This document shows, one piece after another, positions 24,001 to 36,700 of a DNA stretch of 64,000 nucleotides. Position 1 is the stretch's first letter, and every line of letters starts with the position of its first letter. The DNA comes from Cruorifilaria tuberocauda (Eukaryota; Nematoda; Chromadorea; Rhabditida; Onchocercidae): assembly GCA_013365365.1 (NCBI GenBank), contig JABVXU010000140.1, forward strand, positions 1 through 64,000, in the 5' to 3' direction. The notes beneath the pieces were generated by a model. The model ran no database searches. It saw only the letters and a program-made list of their open reading frames with translations, and had not been told where the DNA came from. The position numbers were made by a program, and so were the translations under genes.

Positions 24001-25700
24001 ATGAAATCCTCCAGCAGTATCACAAAACAATTACTTTAATTGGACAACCAGTTTTGACAACATTATATTATTCTTGTCTATATCATTTCGATCTTCCCGT
24101 GGTACTTTAATTTTTCATTTGTAAAATGAAACTTCGAAAAAGTAATGTGAGTCATTGTGCATTCATTGGGGAGTGATAGAGTTTAAAAATAACGAAGCTC
24201 GTGTAGCAATTTTAAGGTGAAAATACCATCCACTTTTAAGCAAGCTGCAAGTTGTCGATGTTTTTGTATCATAGTTGTTTATTCATAGCAAGAAGAAAAA
24301 AAGGGATTTCATATTACTTAGATTTAAGTGCAAACGAGGGAAATGAATTTAGAATTTGTAGAAACGAAGAAATAGAGAAGAAAAGGACTGTGAATTTTCA
24401 ACTTAAGTTTCTCTCCATTTATTTAATTAAGATTTAGAGGAGATGGAAATTGTATTTTTGTTAGAGATATACAAATTTTATGAATCGTAATAACAAAATA
24501 AATTGAATTGTTGTTACATTAAAGATTTATTTGCAGAATGCTTATTCTAGTCCGCTTTCTATAAAAGAATTCTTTAGTATGACTGAAAAGCAATATGCAT
24601 GGATGGCAGTATCGGCGTTAGCCCGTTTAAAAAGGTTTGATGATTTATACATCCTGAACTATTATATTATAGTTGCTGAATTACTCAACTTGCTCTAAAG
24701 TCGAGTGTTTGGACTAGCTGAATGTTCTGACTCTTATTATTTTTGGTTAGAAATAGTTCAGGATGATATGTTTTTCACTGCAATACGTTGTTATAAATAA
24801 TATTAGAAATTTCCTTTTTTCCTGTAGTGAGAAGAAATTATAAAATCGAAAACATTAGAAAATAATGTCAACATAAGTAAAATGACACATAGATCAGAGG
24901 AAAATTTTTTCCAGATGGAATGACATCGAAAGAATATTGATAAGCAAAAAGTTATTGGGTGGTGCTAAAATTCACTGTCCTTTTGCTTGGCATCATTTAT
25001 TTACTATTATTTCAAGTGATGAGCAGCCACCAAAAGAAGTATGAGATTATTTTTATTTTCGTCTATATTTATTCTTTTTTCTTCCCTCCCTAAACTTCAA
25101 AACAGCATAAATTGATTTATTTTGCAAAGAATGAATTTGCCAATTTTCTCCTCTTCTTGATGCTATATATTAATTTTATGAAACGTATTTTGCAAAAAAT
25201 TATGAGTTAAAAGAATTCGTAAAAATGGAAATAAAATTAACGGCATAATCATCTTGAGATTATTTCATCACTTTTTTCACAGATCTTATGTAAGCTTTTA
25301 CGTGCCATTCCGGATATTGGTGAACGCCAGCGCCTCGCAAACCAATTTCCACAAGCATCTGAAGTAATAATCGAATGCTTAGTAGCACAAAAGGATCGAA
25401 TTGCACTGAGTGCCTTTCTAACCAAGCTAACACCACATACGATAGAAGCTTATAAAGCAGTCAACGCCTTGAATAATGCTGTATGTAATTGATTTTTGAT
25501 TTTTCTATAATTTTTGTATTGAGAACTGTATCTATTGAAAACTGTATCTATTTTTATGTATTTTGAACTATATATATATGAAAGATATGGAATAGAATTT
25601 CTGTTGACAGTATAATGTAGAATTAGTTTTCACTTGCGCTTCACAATTTTCCAAAGGTTTTAATTTAGTTTTGTTTTAGACAAATCGATGGAAAAATTAG
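21022..25700 (+). CDS. spe-39: VIPAS39/SPE-39, VPS33B-interacting trafficking protein
   Basis: Twelve exons join in phase: 21022-21126, 21398-21525, 21759-21834, 22028-22198, 22508-22669, 23184-23320, 23668-23854, 23967-24101, 24537-24634, 24915-25038, 25283-25480 and 25680-25700, giving 513 residues. The C-terminal half matches the VIPAS39/Vps16 C-terminal domain: ALESCDGNVIIAV, LLERQIIIE, QPVLTTLYYSCLYH, EKQYAWMAVSALARLKRWND and ASEVIIECL. The N-terminal part is polar and less conserved. The last exon is only 21 bases and encodes TNRWKN then stop, matching the human C terminus (IRWKN). With VPS33B it forms the CHEVI complex, acting in late endosome and lysosome-related organelle traffic; in C. 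elegans SPE-39 is needed in sperm (family knowledge). Reading through the exon 11 donor would instead end in VCN. Confidence 0.95.
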
Positions 25701-26266
25701 GTAGGCAATTTGATTCAGAATGGCAAATTCGATGAATTGGCAAAAGTGTATATTTACTGTAAGATGCTGTCTTTCTTTTATTTCTGAAAAAGATGATTTT
25801 ATTTCAATTTAATTTTGTAATTTCAAGAATGTAATTTGATACCTTTTGCGGAGTAATTATTATAATCTGTTAATTTTCTTCAGAAAGTTTTGAATTAGCA
25901 TAATTACTAGATATATGTAACGTCTCCCAAAATTCAAAGTCGTACATTATATATAAACCTAATTGGATTTCTTCGAATGAATGTTTAGTAAGTCTGTGAT
26001 TTTAAAACAAATATGTATGTTATTTTACCATTTTTTCGTAACGGTCACTTCATGTTTTGACTTTTTCAGTGGTTCTGTTATCAGCTTTTTGGGATTGTAC
26101 AATATGTTCATTATATCGATATTAAATTATGTAATAATGTTGATGAACCATCATATTCTTTGCTCAATGCACTTCGTACTCGTTGTGCTCAGTCCTTCTT
26201 CTAAGTATGTTTTCCAAAAATCTGCAAGAATATGATTTTTCAAGGGATTTCAATAAAGGAATAGTC

Positions 26267-26291
26267 TATATATATATATATATATATATAT
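26267..26291. repeat. (TA)n microsatellite
   Basis: Twelve uninterrupted TA units. Confidence 0.95.
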
Positions 26292-28859
26292 GAGATAAAT
26301 ACATTTATTTTGGTTGCAGTAAACTCTTTATACAAAGTTCTTAATGATATTGCAAATAAAATTAAAGAAAATCTCACCTCAGACATCTCATATGAAGGAG
26401 TAGTATATCAGTCAAACCAACTCTAAGATTGATGATCAGTATAATATCGTGGGGCAATTTATTTCAATGGTTTTTGTGAAATTGATATAAAAATATGGAA
26501 ATATGGTCAGGATGTAATATTTCATAGTAGATTATGGATTATTAATTGTAGAAAAAAGTTTCTGAACCTTACGAATCTACGAGTCACTCTTTCAAACATC
26601 AACTTTGCAAGATTTATAATGCATTAAATCAACTTATGGTCTATATATTGGGATCGTAGAATGTTACAGAGACAAATGTTGGGAACAGAAAGTATAAAAG
26701 TAAATTATGGCATTTGATTTCCTACAGAATTAGATGTCAATCTTCAATATCTTGTTAAGAAAAGTAAATTTGAAATGTTTATTCATTCATTATTCATTAG
26801 AATCCTTATAACGTTAAATTTTTTCTATTCAACTTTCCATGAAAATAGTAGATATGGCATAAACTGCAGATTTTCATCAGTAATGCATCAAGTGGCCACT
26901 TTTCATTTCATCGCAAACAGTCTTCTTTACTGCGATTCCTTCCACTTCAAATGTGCGGTGATTTTTTGGATTTGTCTAGGAATTTTGTCAAAATTTCTCA
27001 CTGATCATTGCTAGATTAACTTAGCGTTGTATTATTTGTGCTGAACTCTCTTTTAGTTTAGTAATAACAATAACATAACATGACAACAAATTTAGCAAAT
27101 TCTGTGATATTACTATAAATAATTTTGAAGCTAATTTTACATAAAAATATCTTTATCCCTATTCTTTTTTAGATAGTTAAAAGTAAGTAATATTGTAGTT
27201 ATTAAATTGTAATAACACTAGCATTTAGACTTTCTTATTTCCGAAACCATTATCATAATATTTCTTCAACTTGAAGCCGAAATTAACAAGATTATATAAT
27301 TACGATCAAAGACAGTTGATTAATTAAATGAACTAAAATAGTATTGTATGTTTCTTCTCAAAAGGCTTTTATACAAAAGTCTACTGAAAATTTATCGTAC
27401 TGGAGAGAGAATTTCGGTTACGGTGATCCATATTACTGCTATGGGATATTATCAACGAGAAGAAAAATAATAGATGATATATCTCGATCAATTGTTTCAT
27501 TCATGTAAAATAGAAACAGTTCTGAGCTTAATGTGAATTTTATATGTAATTTGAGGTAAAGGAAAACTAGAAAAAATCCACTGAGAGATTTATAAATTGA
27601 ATAATTTCCCGCAACAGACAGTTTATTGATGGTTAATCGAGGGCGGAATATTGTATGGGACATAAATATCGATCAGTTTCATTAAAGTGATGGTCGGAAA
27701 ACGATTAATGAGGAAAGATTCTTTAACAATATCTAACTTAAATACTGATTTTATTTAATCGATCAATTCCCTTGCTTTCTGTTTAAATGCCTAATTAATA
27801 AGCATTGGGAAGCAGATAGTATCTTATGATATATCTTGAAGATTCCAAACAAGTTTTTGGCGCAATATGCGGACTGAATTCATTTAATCACGTACCATCA
27901 CCATCATTCTTCCCTGCTTCCTTGCTAGAAATGGAGGAAAAAAGAAATGATGGAATCATGGATGATACCAGATGGTAATTAAATTGCAAGGGAACAATTT
28001 GATGCCCGATTATTGATATAGGATAGGTTATAGGATGAGATATACTGAAATATCAATTCAGAATGAAGTATGCCGCCATTAAAGGAGGAAAGGATAAATC
28101 CTGATTAGAGGAATTCCCAATTATACTTTCTTCGATTTATATGCGATTGTTACATTTTTCATGTTGTGATGATTGTATGTTCGATTATTGTAATTTAATA
28201 TAAATAAAAATTAATATAAATATAAAAAGCTCAGAACGGAGTTGTAAAATGAGCTTTGTGATACTTTCTCTTGTACAGTTCTATTCTAGCATATTTGGAG
28301 CGATGTCTTCATTTTGATAACGCAACGCTGAAGTACGTTAGAAACGTGGAAGCAAACATGATTTATCGGACTAGCATGATTTAACGAGACATATACAAAG
28401 CCCTAGTTTTACATAGATATTTAGCTTAGGATGAGGAATATTGAAATTGAAAATTGCCTTGCACATTTTCATCTTCAAATATGCAAAAAAACGTGACATT
28501 TATTACCAGGCAGTTACACGCAAGGAAACTATTAACCCTAACCATTGGTAAGATGAGCACAAATTTTGTATGGAATTCAAAATACCAAGAAACGTGCTCA
28601 TGTTTTGTTCACTATTAGCATACAATACTTAGCGTACTGCAGAATGTGAATTAATGAAATAAGTTACGAGTTTGATCGTGCGTGTAATTTGAATTACACG
28701 TGCGTGAACAGACGCAAGTGCTTAATTTAATAACTTACATAATAGTAATCAATTCAGATTGAAAATGATTGAAGAACTGTATGAGCAGAAGGATGAACGG
28801 TAGAGTAAAAGGACCGGCATCCACTATATTTACTCCTTCGCTGACCTATTAATGTCTAG

Positions 28860-28960
28860 CCGCATATTTTTTGATTTTTCGGAAGCTCCCGGGAACGGCT
28901 TACGTCCGCCCACATACTTCTTCCGCCTTAATAATTACAGTGTACGTCATTATTGGTGGG
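28860..28960. promoter_or_regulatory. GC-richer patch with CRE-like and inverted CCAAT motifs, upstream of headcase
   Basis: The patch stands out from the surrounding AT-rich DNA. It holds CTCCCGGGA near 28885, TACGTCA (28943-28949) and ATTGG (28952-28956), a spacing seen in animal promoters. It lies about 1.1 kb upstream of the headcase start. A promoter or a non-coding first exon is possible; neither is shown. Confidence 0.35.
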
Positions 28961-30098
28961 ATGCCTCAAATGATTTAGATTTTCCATTTTTTGTATTGAG
29001 CAAAGAGAAGTGGATGAGTTGGTGAGGAGACTTGTAAATTTGTCTTTTATTTTATTTCGCATTCCGAACTCCTTCACGTAGTTCAAGTTTGGTATTCTAA
29101 GGTCATGTGTTTCTGTTGCAAACGAAAAGTCTGGCAGAGTTCAGAAATTTCATGTGAAATCGTGTTCTATCGTGAATCTCATGGAATGATGTTTATAGAG
29201 TTTTCTAGTTCTACTCTTTCTTTACTTCGTGCAAATTACTTCTTTTCCTTTTTTGAATTATTTGATGATATAAAAGTTTGTTATTTATGGAAGAAATTTA
29301 AAAGTATCAAGAAATTTGCATGTGCTTCGAACGATTGGCTTTGAAATTTGAATAAACATATGTTTCTCTTAATCCTTTTTTCTTTACATTCATAGAATGA
29401 GTGGACAATAATTTTATCATCGTTTAAATGTGGCATTTAGTTCTGGCGTTTTCAACTTCCTTCATCGATTAGCTTTTTCCGTTTGTTTCTTCCTGAAATT
29501 TATGAGATTTAATTTTTCTGAAATTCGGCATTTGATGATACATATGGATGTTAGAAGGGATTAAATAAATAAATGCAGTAATCTATCGCGAATTTGGAGT
29601 ACTGTTTTAATAATGTTGGTGTGAATTTGTGCAAAATATGGTAATAGGGGGTAATTCAATAAATAAAAGTAATTATCTTCACTGTTATCAGCTATTATCG
29701 TTGATAGAGTCATTCATATAATAATGGATATAGATTTGATTACACTTGATTAACATGAAATGAATTTTTAATGAGAAAGTTTTAGTCTGTAACTTAGAAA
29801 GTTGCTGTTACTGCTGCAAAAGATATTGTCATCTTTTCAGGAAATCCTTCGTTAGATGTAAATAAATGTCATTTCATTTAGATTTCTGTCTTCATATCAT
29901 TCATACTTATTATCAACAGCTGATTAAGAGTATGTATTGGAGTTGATATGACATTTTTTTAACTTTCCAAACTCAACTTCTCATGGGCTTTATGAACAAC
30001 TCTGACTGAATCTATATACTGTTGTGGTATGATAAATGGATTGAAAATTATTTATGCATTAATTATATTTTCTTAATTTGTGAAATTTTACAGAAGTT

Positions 30099-33000
30099 AT
30101 GATAAGTTTATCTAAGCGGAAAAATGATATCAATGAGGCAAACCGTAAACCGGGCTGTCCCATACCATTATCATCTGGCTGCTTACGTGGTTCGTCTTAT
30201 TTATCTAGTATATTTTCTTAGATGTGAGTCTTTTGTAGACAAATTTTATAAATTTTTTAATTTTTTTCAAGTCTCTTAATAATTTAAAATACTTTTCTCT
30301 AATTGCAGGATTGCCTTTGCCATCTTCGTTTGAGAAAGGTATCAAAATGAAATGCAGTAACATAAAATGTCCATATCAGGATCAGTTGATGCATCCGGAA
30401 TGTTTTCATGCACTAGAAGATAATCTCATCAAGATAATGAGTAATATAGGTGAGGTGATGGAAAACAATTCGGTTTTCAGCATATGGATAAGCTAAAATT
30501 ACAGCTGCTTTATAGGATTATTGAGGTACCTAATCGAAATTTTTCAGGATCAGCTCGCCGATGGACCGATGCACAAAGACGATCAAATTTATGGGATAAG
30601 AAAGGTCTATCACTGATCCAACGAAAATGTCGCTGCCTTTGTGGTTTGGGACTTACGCGACTTGATCGAACAGCGATGTTTGTAGGTTAGCTGGAAATTT
30701 TTTGAACACTTTTGGTGAGAAATCACATATGCACTCCTTTCTTATTTTATAAGTAATGCATTATTTATTGCGCTATGTTGATATTATTAGAAAACTTTCA
30801 TTGATTTCAGGATTAAGTTTATTATCTTCGTTTGAAGAAGGTATCAAATCTGGTTTTCCGAAATGAAATTTGGATTTAGTTTTTTAAGATATATGTATAC
30901 TATATACTCCTTGAGTTTATGGTCTATGATAAAGTTTTTGTAGATATAGACAATAATAAAGAAAACATCATTAAATAATTACTAGTGATAAACAGTAGTT
31001 CCTTATAAAATGTCTATATGCATATTCATATTCAAATCAGCTTAGACATACAGTTAAGCATGCATCAGTGGTATAGCATAAAATAATTTGTTGTCGTACG
31101 GATGGATTAAGAAATTTTGGACGTTTATTTTAAAATAATAATGAGCGCGTTTGTAGCCAATCAAAATGCAACTTTGCTACCGACCATCGAAACCGCCGAA
31201 CCACCGCCGAAAACTAAAAAAGGAAGAAAAAATCACCTAGGATTAAGTTTTGGAGCGAATGTAGCAACAACTCAAAACGATAAGCATCGTATCAAAAATG
31301 AAAAGTTAGTCAATATTGTTTGATGGGGAAAACAAACAAATGACTTGAGTGATGGGGGAGGCATTTTTTTAATTATTGCAAATTTTTGAGAAGTAGAAAG
31401 ATTCTTATTATTTCTTTAGAATAAATTTATTAATTCATTGTAATTCATAAAGAAATTGCATTTCTTCGCAGCAAATTTGTTTTTCTTTGAAATTCATCTC
31501 ACGGTTGTTTTAGCAAGGCACGAAGCATTTTCTTTCGTTCGAAATCACCCAACAATAGCTCTCTTGCTGCGTCGTCGTCTATAACGAAATGCAGCAATGG
31601 TAGCGAGGTTTGTAATTTGTTGTTTTTATCGAAAGAAGATGATTTAAAAAAAAACATTATGCCTTTTTTCAATGTCTTTTCAGTAAGTTATATAGCAGAA
31701 CTTCTATGTAATTAAACGATCAATTCAATGTAATTCTGGTCATAGTTTTACGAATCTAAAAAATTTCTGTGTCAAATTCTGTCTTGATAGCATATTTTTG
31801 GTATTTAGCTATTTTTTTTTGTTTTCATTTTCAAGAGCACTATTTCATTATTTTAGCACTGCGCAAAATCGTATGTATTCCGTAGAGAGAAATGTGATCC
31901 AAAAGCAATAAATACAAAAAGTGAAAACGGTGAGCAGTAAGTTTGTTTTTTTTTCAAGAGATAGGAGATAGGGATAGAGATCATGAAGTACATAAACTTG
32001 GGATTTCTAATTGCGTATACCAGGAACTGAATCATACATTTGAGAAAATTCTTGATGATTTTATTTATTTGATCTTATAAACTTGGTTCGAGAGCTCCAT
32101 AAACAGAAACGGTGTAAAAGTTCTTCGAGTCTTTTGAGCTCTGCAGCATTTATTGTGCAATTTTTAGGATGGATCCAGATGAAATCGACTACACCAACAT
32201 TTCCAGCTATGGAAAGAAAATCATTTATTTCGAAAAAGGTCAATGGAAATATTTCATATGCGGAAGCCACCGTAATGAAACATAATGATAGAGAAATTGT
32301 GTCCAATGAAAATCAAGTAAATGTTGTCGCTCAAGTATCTTGCTTTCTCTCTACTTTTTCAATATTCACGTATAATTTTCTTATGTATCTTGTGATATCA
32401 AAAATTTTAATGAATGGCCTTTTCCATGTTTCTGTAAGTATTTACAAGCATATACTTTAAGAGATAGAAAGAGGAAAATTATAATTGGAACTACGAGGAA
32501 GTCTGGAATAAAAGTATGAATTTATGGGTTTGAAAATGTGTAATTATTATTTAGGATTATTAATATGGTGATTTGATTTGAGCTGAAATTCAGATGGAAT
32601 ATGATAGGATGCTCATGATTTATGATGTAAGGAATACTTGTGGAAATTTTGTTTTAGTTTCCTAAGGCTGAAAATGTTGAAAGTAACGTGCGATCGTCTT
32701 TTTGTGCGGCACTAAATGATTTACAAACACAAAACTTGGATGCTTCTCAAATTCATCCACTACTTGACCCTACGAACTTATCAATAAACGCTTCTACTAT
32801 TGCGTTTTCATCTGATGATTTGCAAAATTCGGTAAACTATTAAGTCTTGCATTCTGTTGCCTTTGAAATGGAGAATGTGAGAAGTAACACTTGGAAGCTC
32901 GAAATTCTATTTAAAAAATTTTTTTAAATCGTTATTAAGTTGCAATTTAGCTCTTAATGAAAAATAAAAGAATTACACAGTATACTTCATAGGAAATTTA

Positions 33001-33789
33001 AAAGTTTTCCTTTTTCCTTCCAGTTAGTGTGAAGTCCAACAGAGATAATATTACTGTGTAAAATATATATATGGCAAGAAAATTAAATTAAGTGAATTTC
33101 AGTTGCATCATTCCATTAGTAGTGATGATACATCTGAATCCAGGAATTATTATTATTGGAATTCGGAATTCTTCGGTTTGTTTTTTCAATTTTTGTTATC
33201 CGTTATTTTTCATAAATCAATATTTAACTTCTTAATCTAGCCAAATTTTTTGTTTTGTTTCTAATAAAATTGCCCCTTTTTTGCAGTTGATCCAGTTGAT
33301 TTTTCATCGCCTGAGACACCACTTGGTTCACTTTCATTCACAGATGATAACAGTCAAGTTATATGGCAGAAAGTATTGTTTATAAATGTAAACTTCAAAC
33401 GAATATGTAGTATTTTGTTTTGTTTCATGGATCCAAATATTGCTATGTTTTGTTTCTACATTTTTTTGGTTTCTCTTTTCAAAATGAATAGAAGAAAAAA
33501 ACAGAACTATGAATCCGTGAATAAAAACATAGTTCATACTACTATAAGAAAATAATTAACTATCGCAAGTGGTCCTTACTAATGTAATCTACTAATACGA
33601 ATCTGCTGATTCTGAGATTCAGAAAAGAACTATAGTTTTAAATTTTTTAATTATTTCGCTGATAGCATTTTTCAGGATCATGTTCTTCATAATAGCAAAT
33701 CGAGCAGTTATTACAGTCTCTTTGCTGGATATTCATTCCATCTTGGGGAAATTCTAATTGCGGAAAGCTATCTTCCAGGGCTACTTTAA
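30099..33789 (+). CDS. heca: Headcase-family protein (HECA/hdc)
   Basis: Eleven exons join in phase: 30099-30207, 30309-30449, 30548-30685, 31157-31304, 31514-31607, 31857-31929, 32168-32316, 32658-32831, 33103-33175, 33287-33372 and 33676-33789, giving about 432 residues. Residues ~20-130 match the headcase N-terminal domain: CPIPLSSG, KCSNIKCPYQDQLMHPECF, ARRWTDAQRRSNLWDKKG and CRCLCGLG, a set of Cys/His positions likely to bind zinc. The rest is Ser/Asn-rich and looks disordered. I do not see the second Cys-rich domain that ends vertebrate HECA. The exon 1 donor is ambiguous (30207, or an in-phase site after about 30189), and the last exon is less certain because a GTAAGT lies soon after its stop. 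Headcase restrains growth and holds precursor cells in flies; its role here is inferred. A TTTTACAG acceptor ends at 30093. Confidence 0.82.
30811..30866 (+). other. Duplicate of headcase exon 2 start: possible alternative terminal exon
   Basis: After a TGATTTCAG acceptor the sequence encodes GLSLLSSFEEGIK, nearly the same as the start of exon 2 (GLPLPSSFEKGIK), then SGFPK and a stop. Its phase fits the exon 3 donor at 30685. If used, it would truncate the protein just after the zinc-binding region; if not, it is a relic of exon duplication. Confidence 0.6.
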
Positions 33790-36700
33790 ATCTTTTGGAA
33801 CAAGCTGTAAGTCGAACGCTGACTTACATTTAATACTCTTTTTCGCTGAGCAAACCTTATGAAATGAAATTTTTTCGAATTAGTAGTTTTGGTAATAAAG
33901 ATAAAGAAAAAGGATATTGATGTGTGACATTCATTTCATTTCCACATATATTCACTTGTTGACATCATATTCGCTCATTCTCAATCTTTACAGTGCCTGA
34001 TTTAACCAAACTCAAAAATGATCCCATTCACAGATCTTGTCTTATCAGTTGGTTAATTAGATGCCCTTGTAAGATTCAATTTCACTTTAGTCTTTGCTAC
34101 ACCATGTATTGTTGTGTAGTATGTTCTGTTTTATTCTGCTTTCTCATACTTTGTTTAAGTGATCATTTGAGTTCTTGACTTAAACTTTTCTTTTGAGTTT
34201 TCACGTGTGTTTTTTAGCCAAATCATTATGATGTCTTCGTTCTCTCTCCCATTGCTTCTCTTTTTTATTTCAGTGAAATGTAATATAGTATTATATCTGT
34301 CATAATGACTACAATAAGAAAAATTATGATTAACTTTTCAGTCCCGATATAAATTTAAATATATATGTTTTGACTTTGAATATTACCATGATAATTGTTT
34401 ATCGTAATAAATTAGTATTTATGATTTCTTTTTATTATTGCAAAATTACTAGAACAGTTCGGTTCAATCGATTGAATCACTGGAACATACAGTGTTTTCC
34501 GATTAATTGTTTGGAATAGATCATCTTGGAATAACGATGGTCGAACACCGGCCAAATTCTGCTAAAGGGTTCCTTTGAAACCTTGACTTTTCTTTCTCGT
34601 TCTGGAAAACTTCACTATTTGAAACATACATGTATCGGTCATATGTTGAAGTACGCTGCGTATAATTATAAGCTTTTTCTGGACTTTAAACAAATGAAAA
34701 ACCTACCGATAGTTTAATGATCGGCTAAAAGACAAATTGACTGAAAGGCATTCCCTGTACTGAAATCGGATCATGAATGCTGTTTCATAATATAATCTCA
34801 TAATTTTCGCATTTCAATTTCAACCAATCAGTTAAATTTCAAATTTAATCAACCATGATAAAGATAATTGTATTCATTCCCAATACCAAAAATGGTTAAT
34901 TAAATTTTAAATTAATTAAGTTCGTAATTTTAGTGAAATTTAAGTGTGGTTGAAAGTTTTCCTCAACTTTAATTTATACTATATGTTTGTGTCCACCATG
35001 TTTTATTTTTATACTCTAAAAGCTTACAAGATTTTGAAAATTAATAAGTTACTATAAAAGATAGAACGATAAGATACTTGGAGCATAAATTCATTAAACG
35101 CATTAGCGCATCGTGCCGAAGATCAGCAACATAAGAATCACACAGTCGTAGTGTTTTGGGTTCTAAAGCCGAACAACATGATAAATGACAGAAGTAACGT
35201 AACGTACGGGAACAGAGGAAGAGATTGGAGAATTGCAGGCCTAAAACGCGGACGGAATCGACGGAAGCAATATCTGGCAAAGTATGAAAGAATATTTCTC
35301 TTTCAATATTTAATTTAAAATATTTGACAATTAAAGGAAAGTAATTGAACTTCGGGAAAATAATCAAGTTATTTAATGTATACGATAATTGGCTGAATAT
35401 ACTGTGATGATCTTAAGCAAAAATTAAGTAAAAAGCGCTTTTCAGGTAATTTATATCACCAAAATGTCAAAGGACTTTATTTTCTTCTGAGTCATTTCAT
35501 TGCACTTTAATATTGTCGTGTAAATGAAGGCAAACAATCTTTATTTGAAAATGTTAGATTAGATAATCGAAGCTTGGTTTTCCCTGATATCTCAGGCCAA
35601 AGTTACATTGAGCGCTATTTCGAACACCGTAAAGCGAAGGTAAGGTATTCCCTGATCACGATGGTAAATTCCTTTGTGATTTTTCTGCATAATTAATTCT
35701 TATATACCTGAGGTTATGATAGCATCCACGTAAAACATCTGCGCGTGAAACTTCTATTGAATTTTTCTTATTTGAGAGGCCTTTCTTGAATGCCGCTAAT
35801 ACAAATGCATCGTTACTTGTATCATAAGTTATCAGCAAGCACGTCTAGACGTCGTTATTAGCTAAATTAATGAAACAAAATTTCAGAATCATTTTCAGTA
35901 AACAAAACAAACCTAAAGAATTACCAAAAATTAGATTCTATTCTTAATGGAATTCATAATGTAATAAATTAAATTGCCGACTTGCTTTATTTTTTAGAAA
36001 GTTGAGTTTATTGTATGTTTTACATAGCACTTCTAAGCTAGGCTTGCAAATTGACTGCTATTATCCCTTTCTCCCTATCTCGCTCCCGAAAAATGGCTAC
36101 CTAATCGAACCGAGTACACTGCAAACGTAGATTGGCAAAATCAGTATCATTGCAGTATTGAAAATTTTTCACTAATAATTCGTCTGGTATTTTTCCAATA
36201 GAACTAAAATTCTCGGGCGTTGTTTCCAGACGATTTGTACTCCAAAGAATCAGTTCAAGCATAATTTTCACAGGTATTCACAGCTGTCTCGAATTAATTT
36301 AATAGAATGATTCACGGAGTTCGGATAATTTCGCTGACATCTTTCACGCATCTAAAAAGAAATCTTTTGTCCTTCTTTCCCTTCTTGTTCTAATTAAATA
36401 TTTTGCAAAAGTATCGATAATTAGCATGAAAATTAAAATCCAAATTTATAGGAAATTTAGCATGCCTTATCTAGTTGATGAAATAGATTGTATTATTGCT
36501 GATTTAGAGGAATGATTATGGATGAGATAATTTTAACAATCACTTAGTCATTCATAATTCCTCTCTTCACAGCTATTATACTTCCTTTTAATCTCTCTAT
36601 CTTTTTATTTTTTTTTGGATGATTTTATAAATTTTTAATGAAAAATTCTTTAAAATGAATATATGAAAGAAAAAAAAAGCATTTTCCATATATTTCGTTC

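Larger units (their letters stand above)
25701..30093. other. Long intergenic region upstream of headcase
   Basis: About 4.4 kb, mostly AT-rich, with no supportable gene. It holds a (TA)12 microsatellite at 26267-26291 and an AATAAA at about 26252-26257. A GC-richer patch lies at 28800-28960. ORFs at 25981-26235, 26775-27014 and 29105-29344 have no family resemblance or exon context. Confidence 0.5.
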
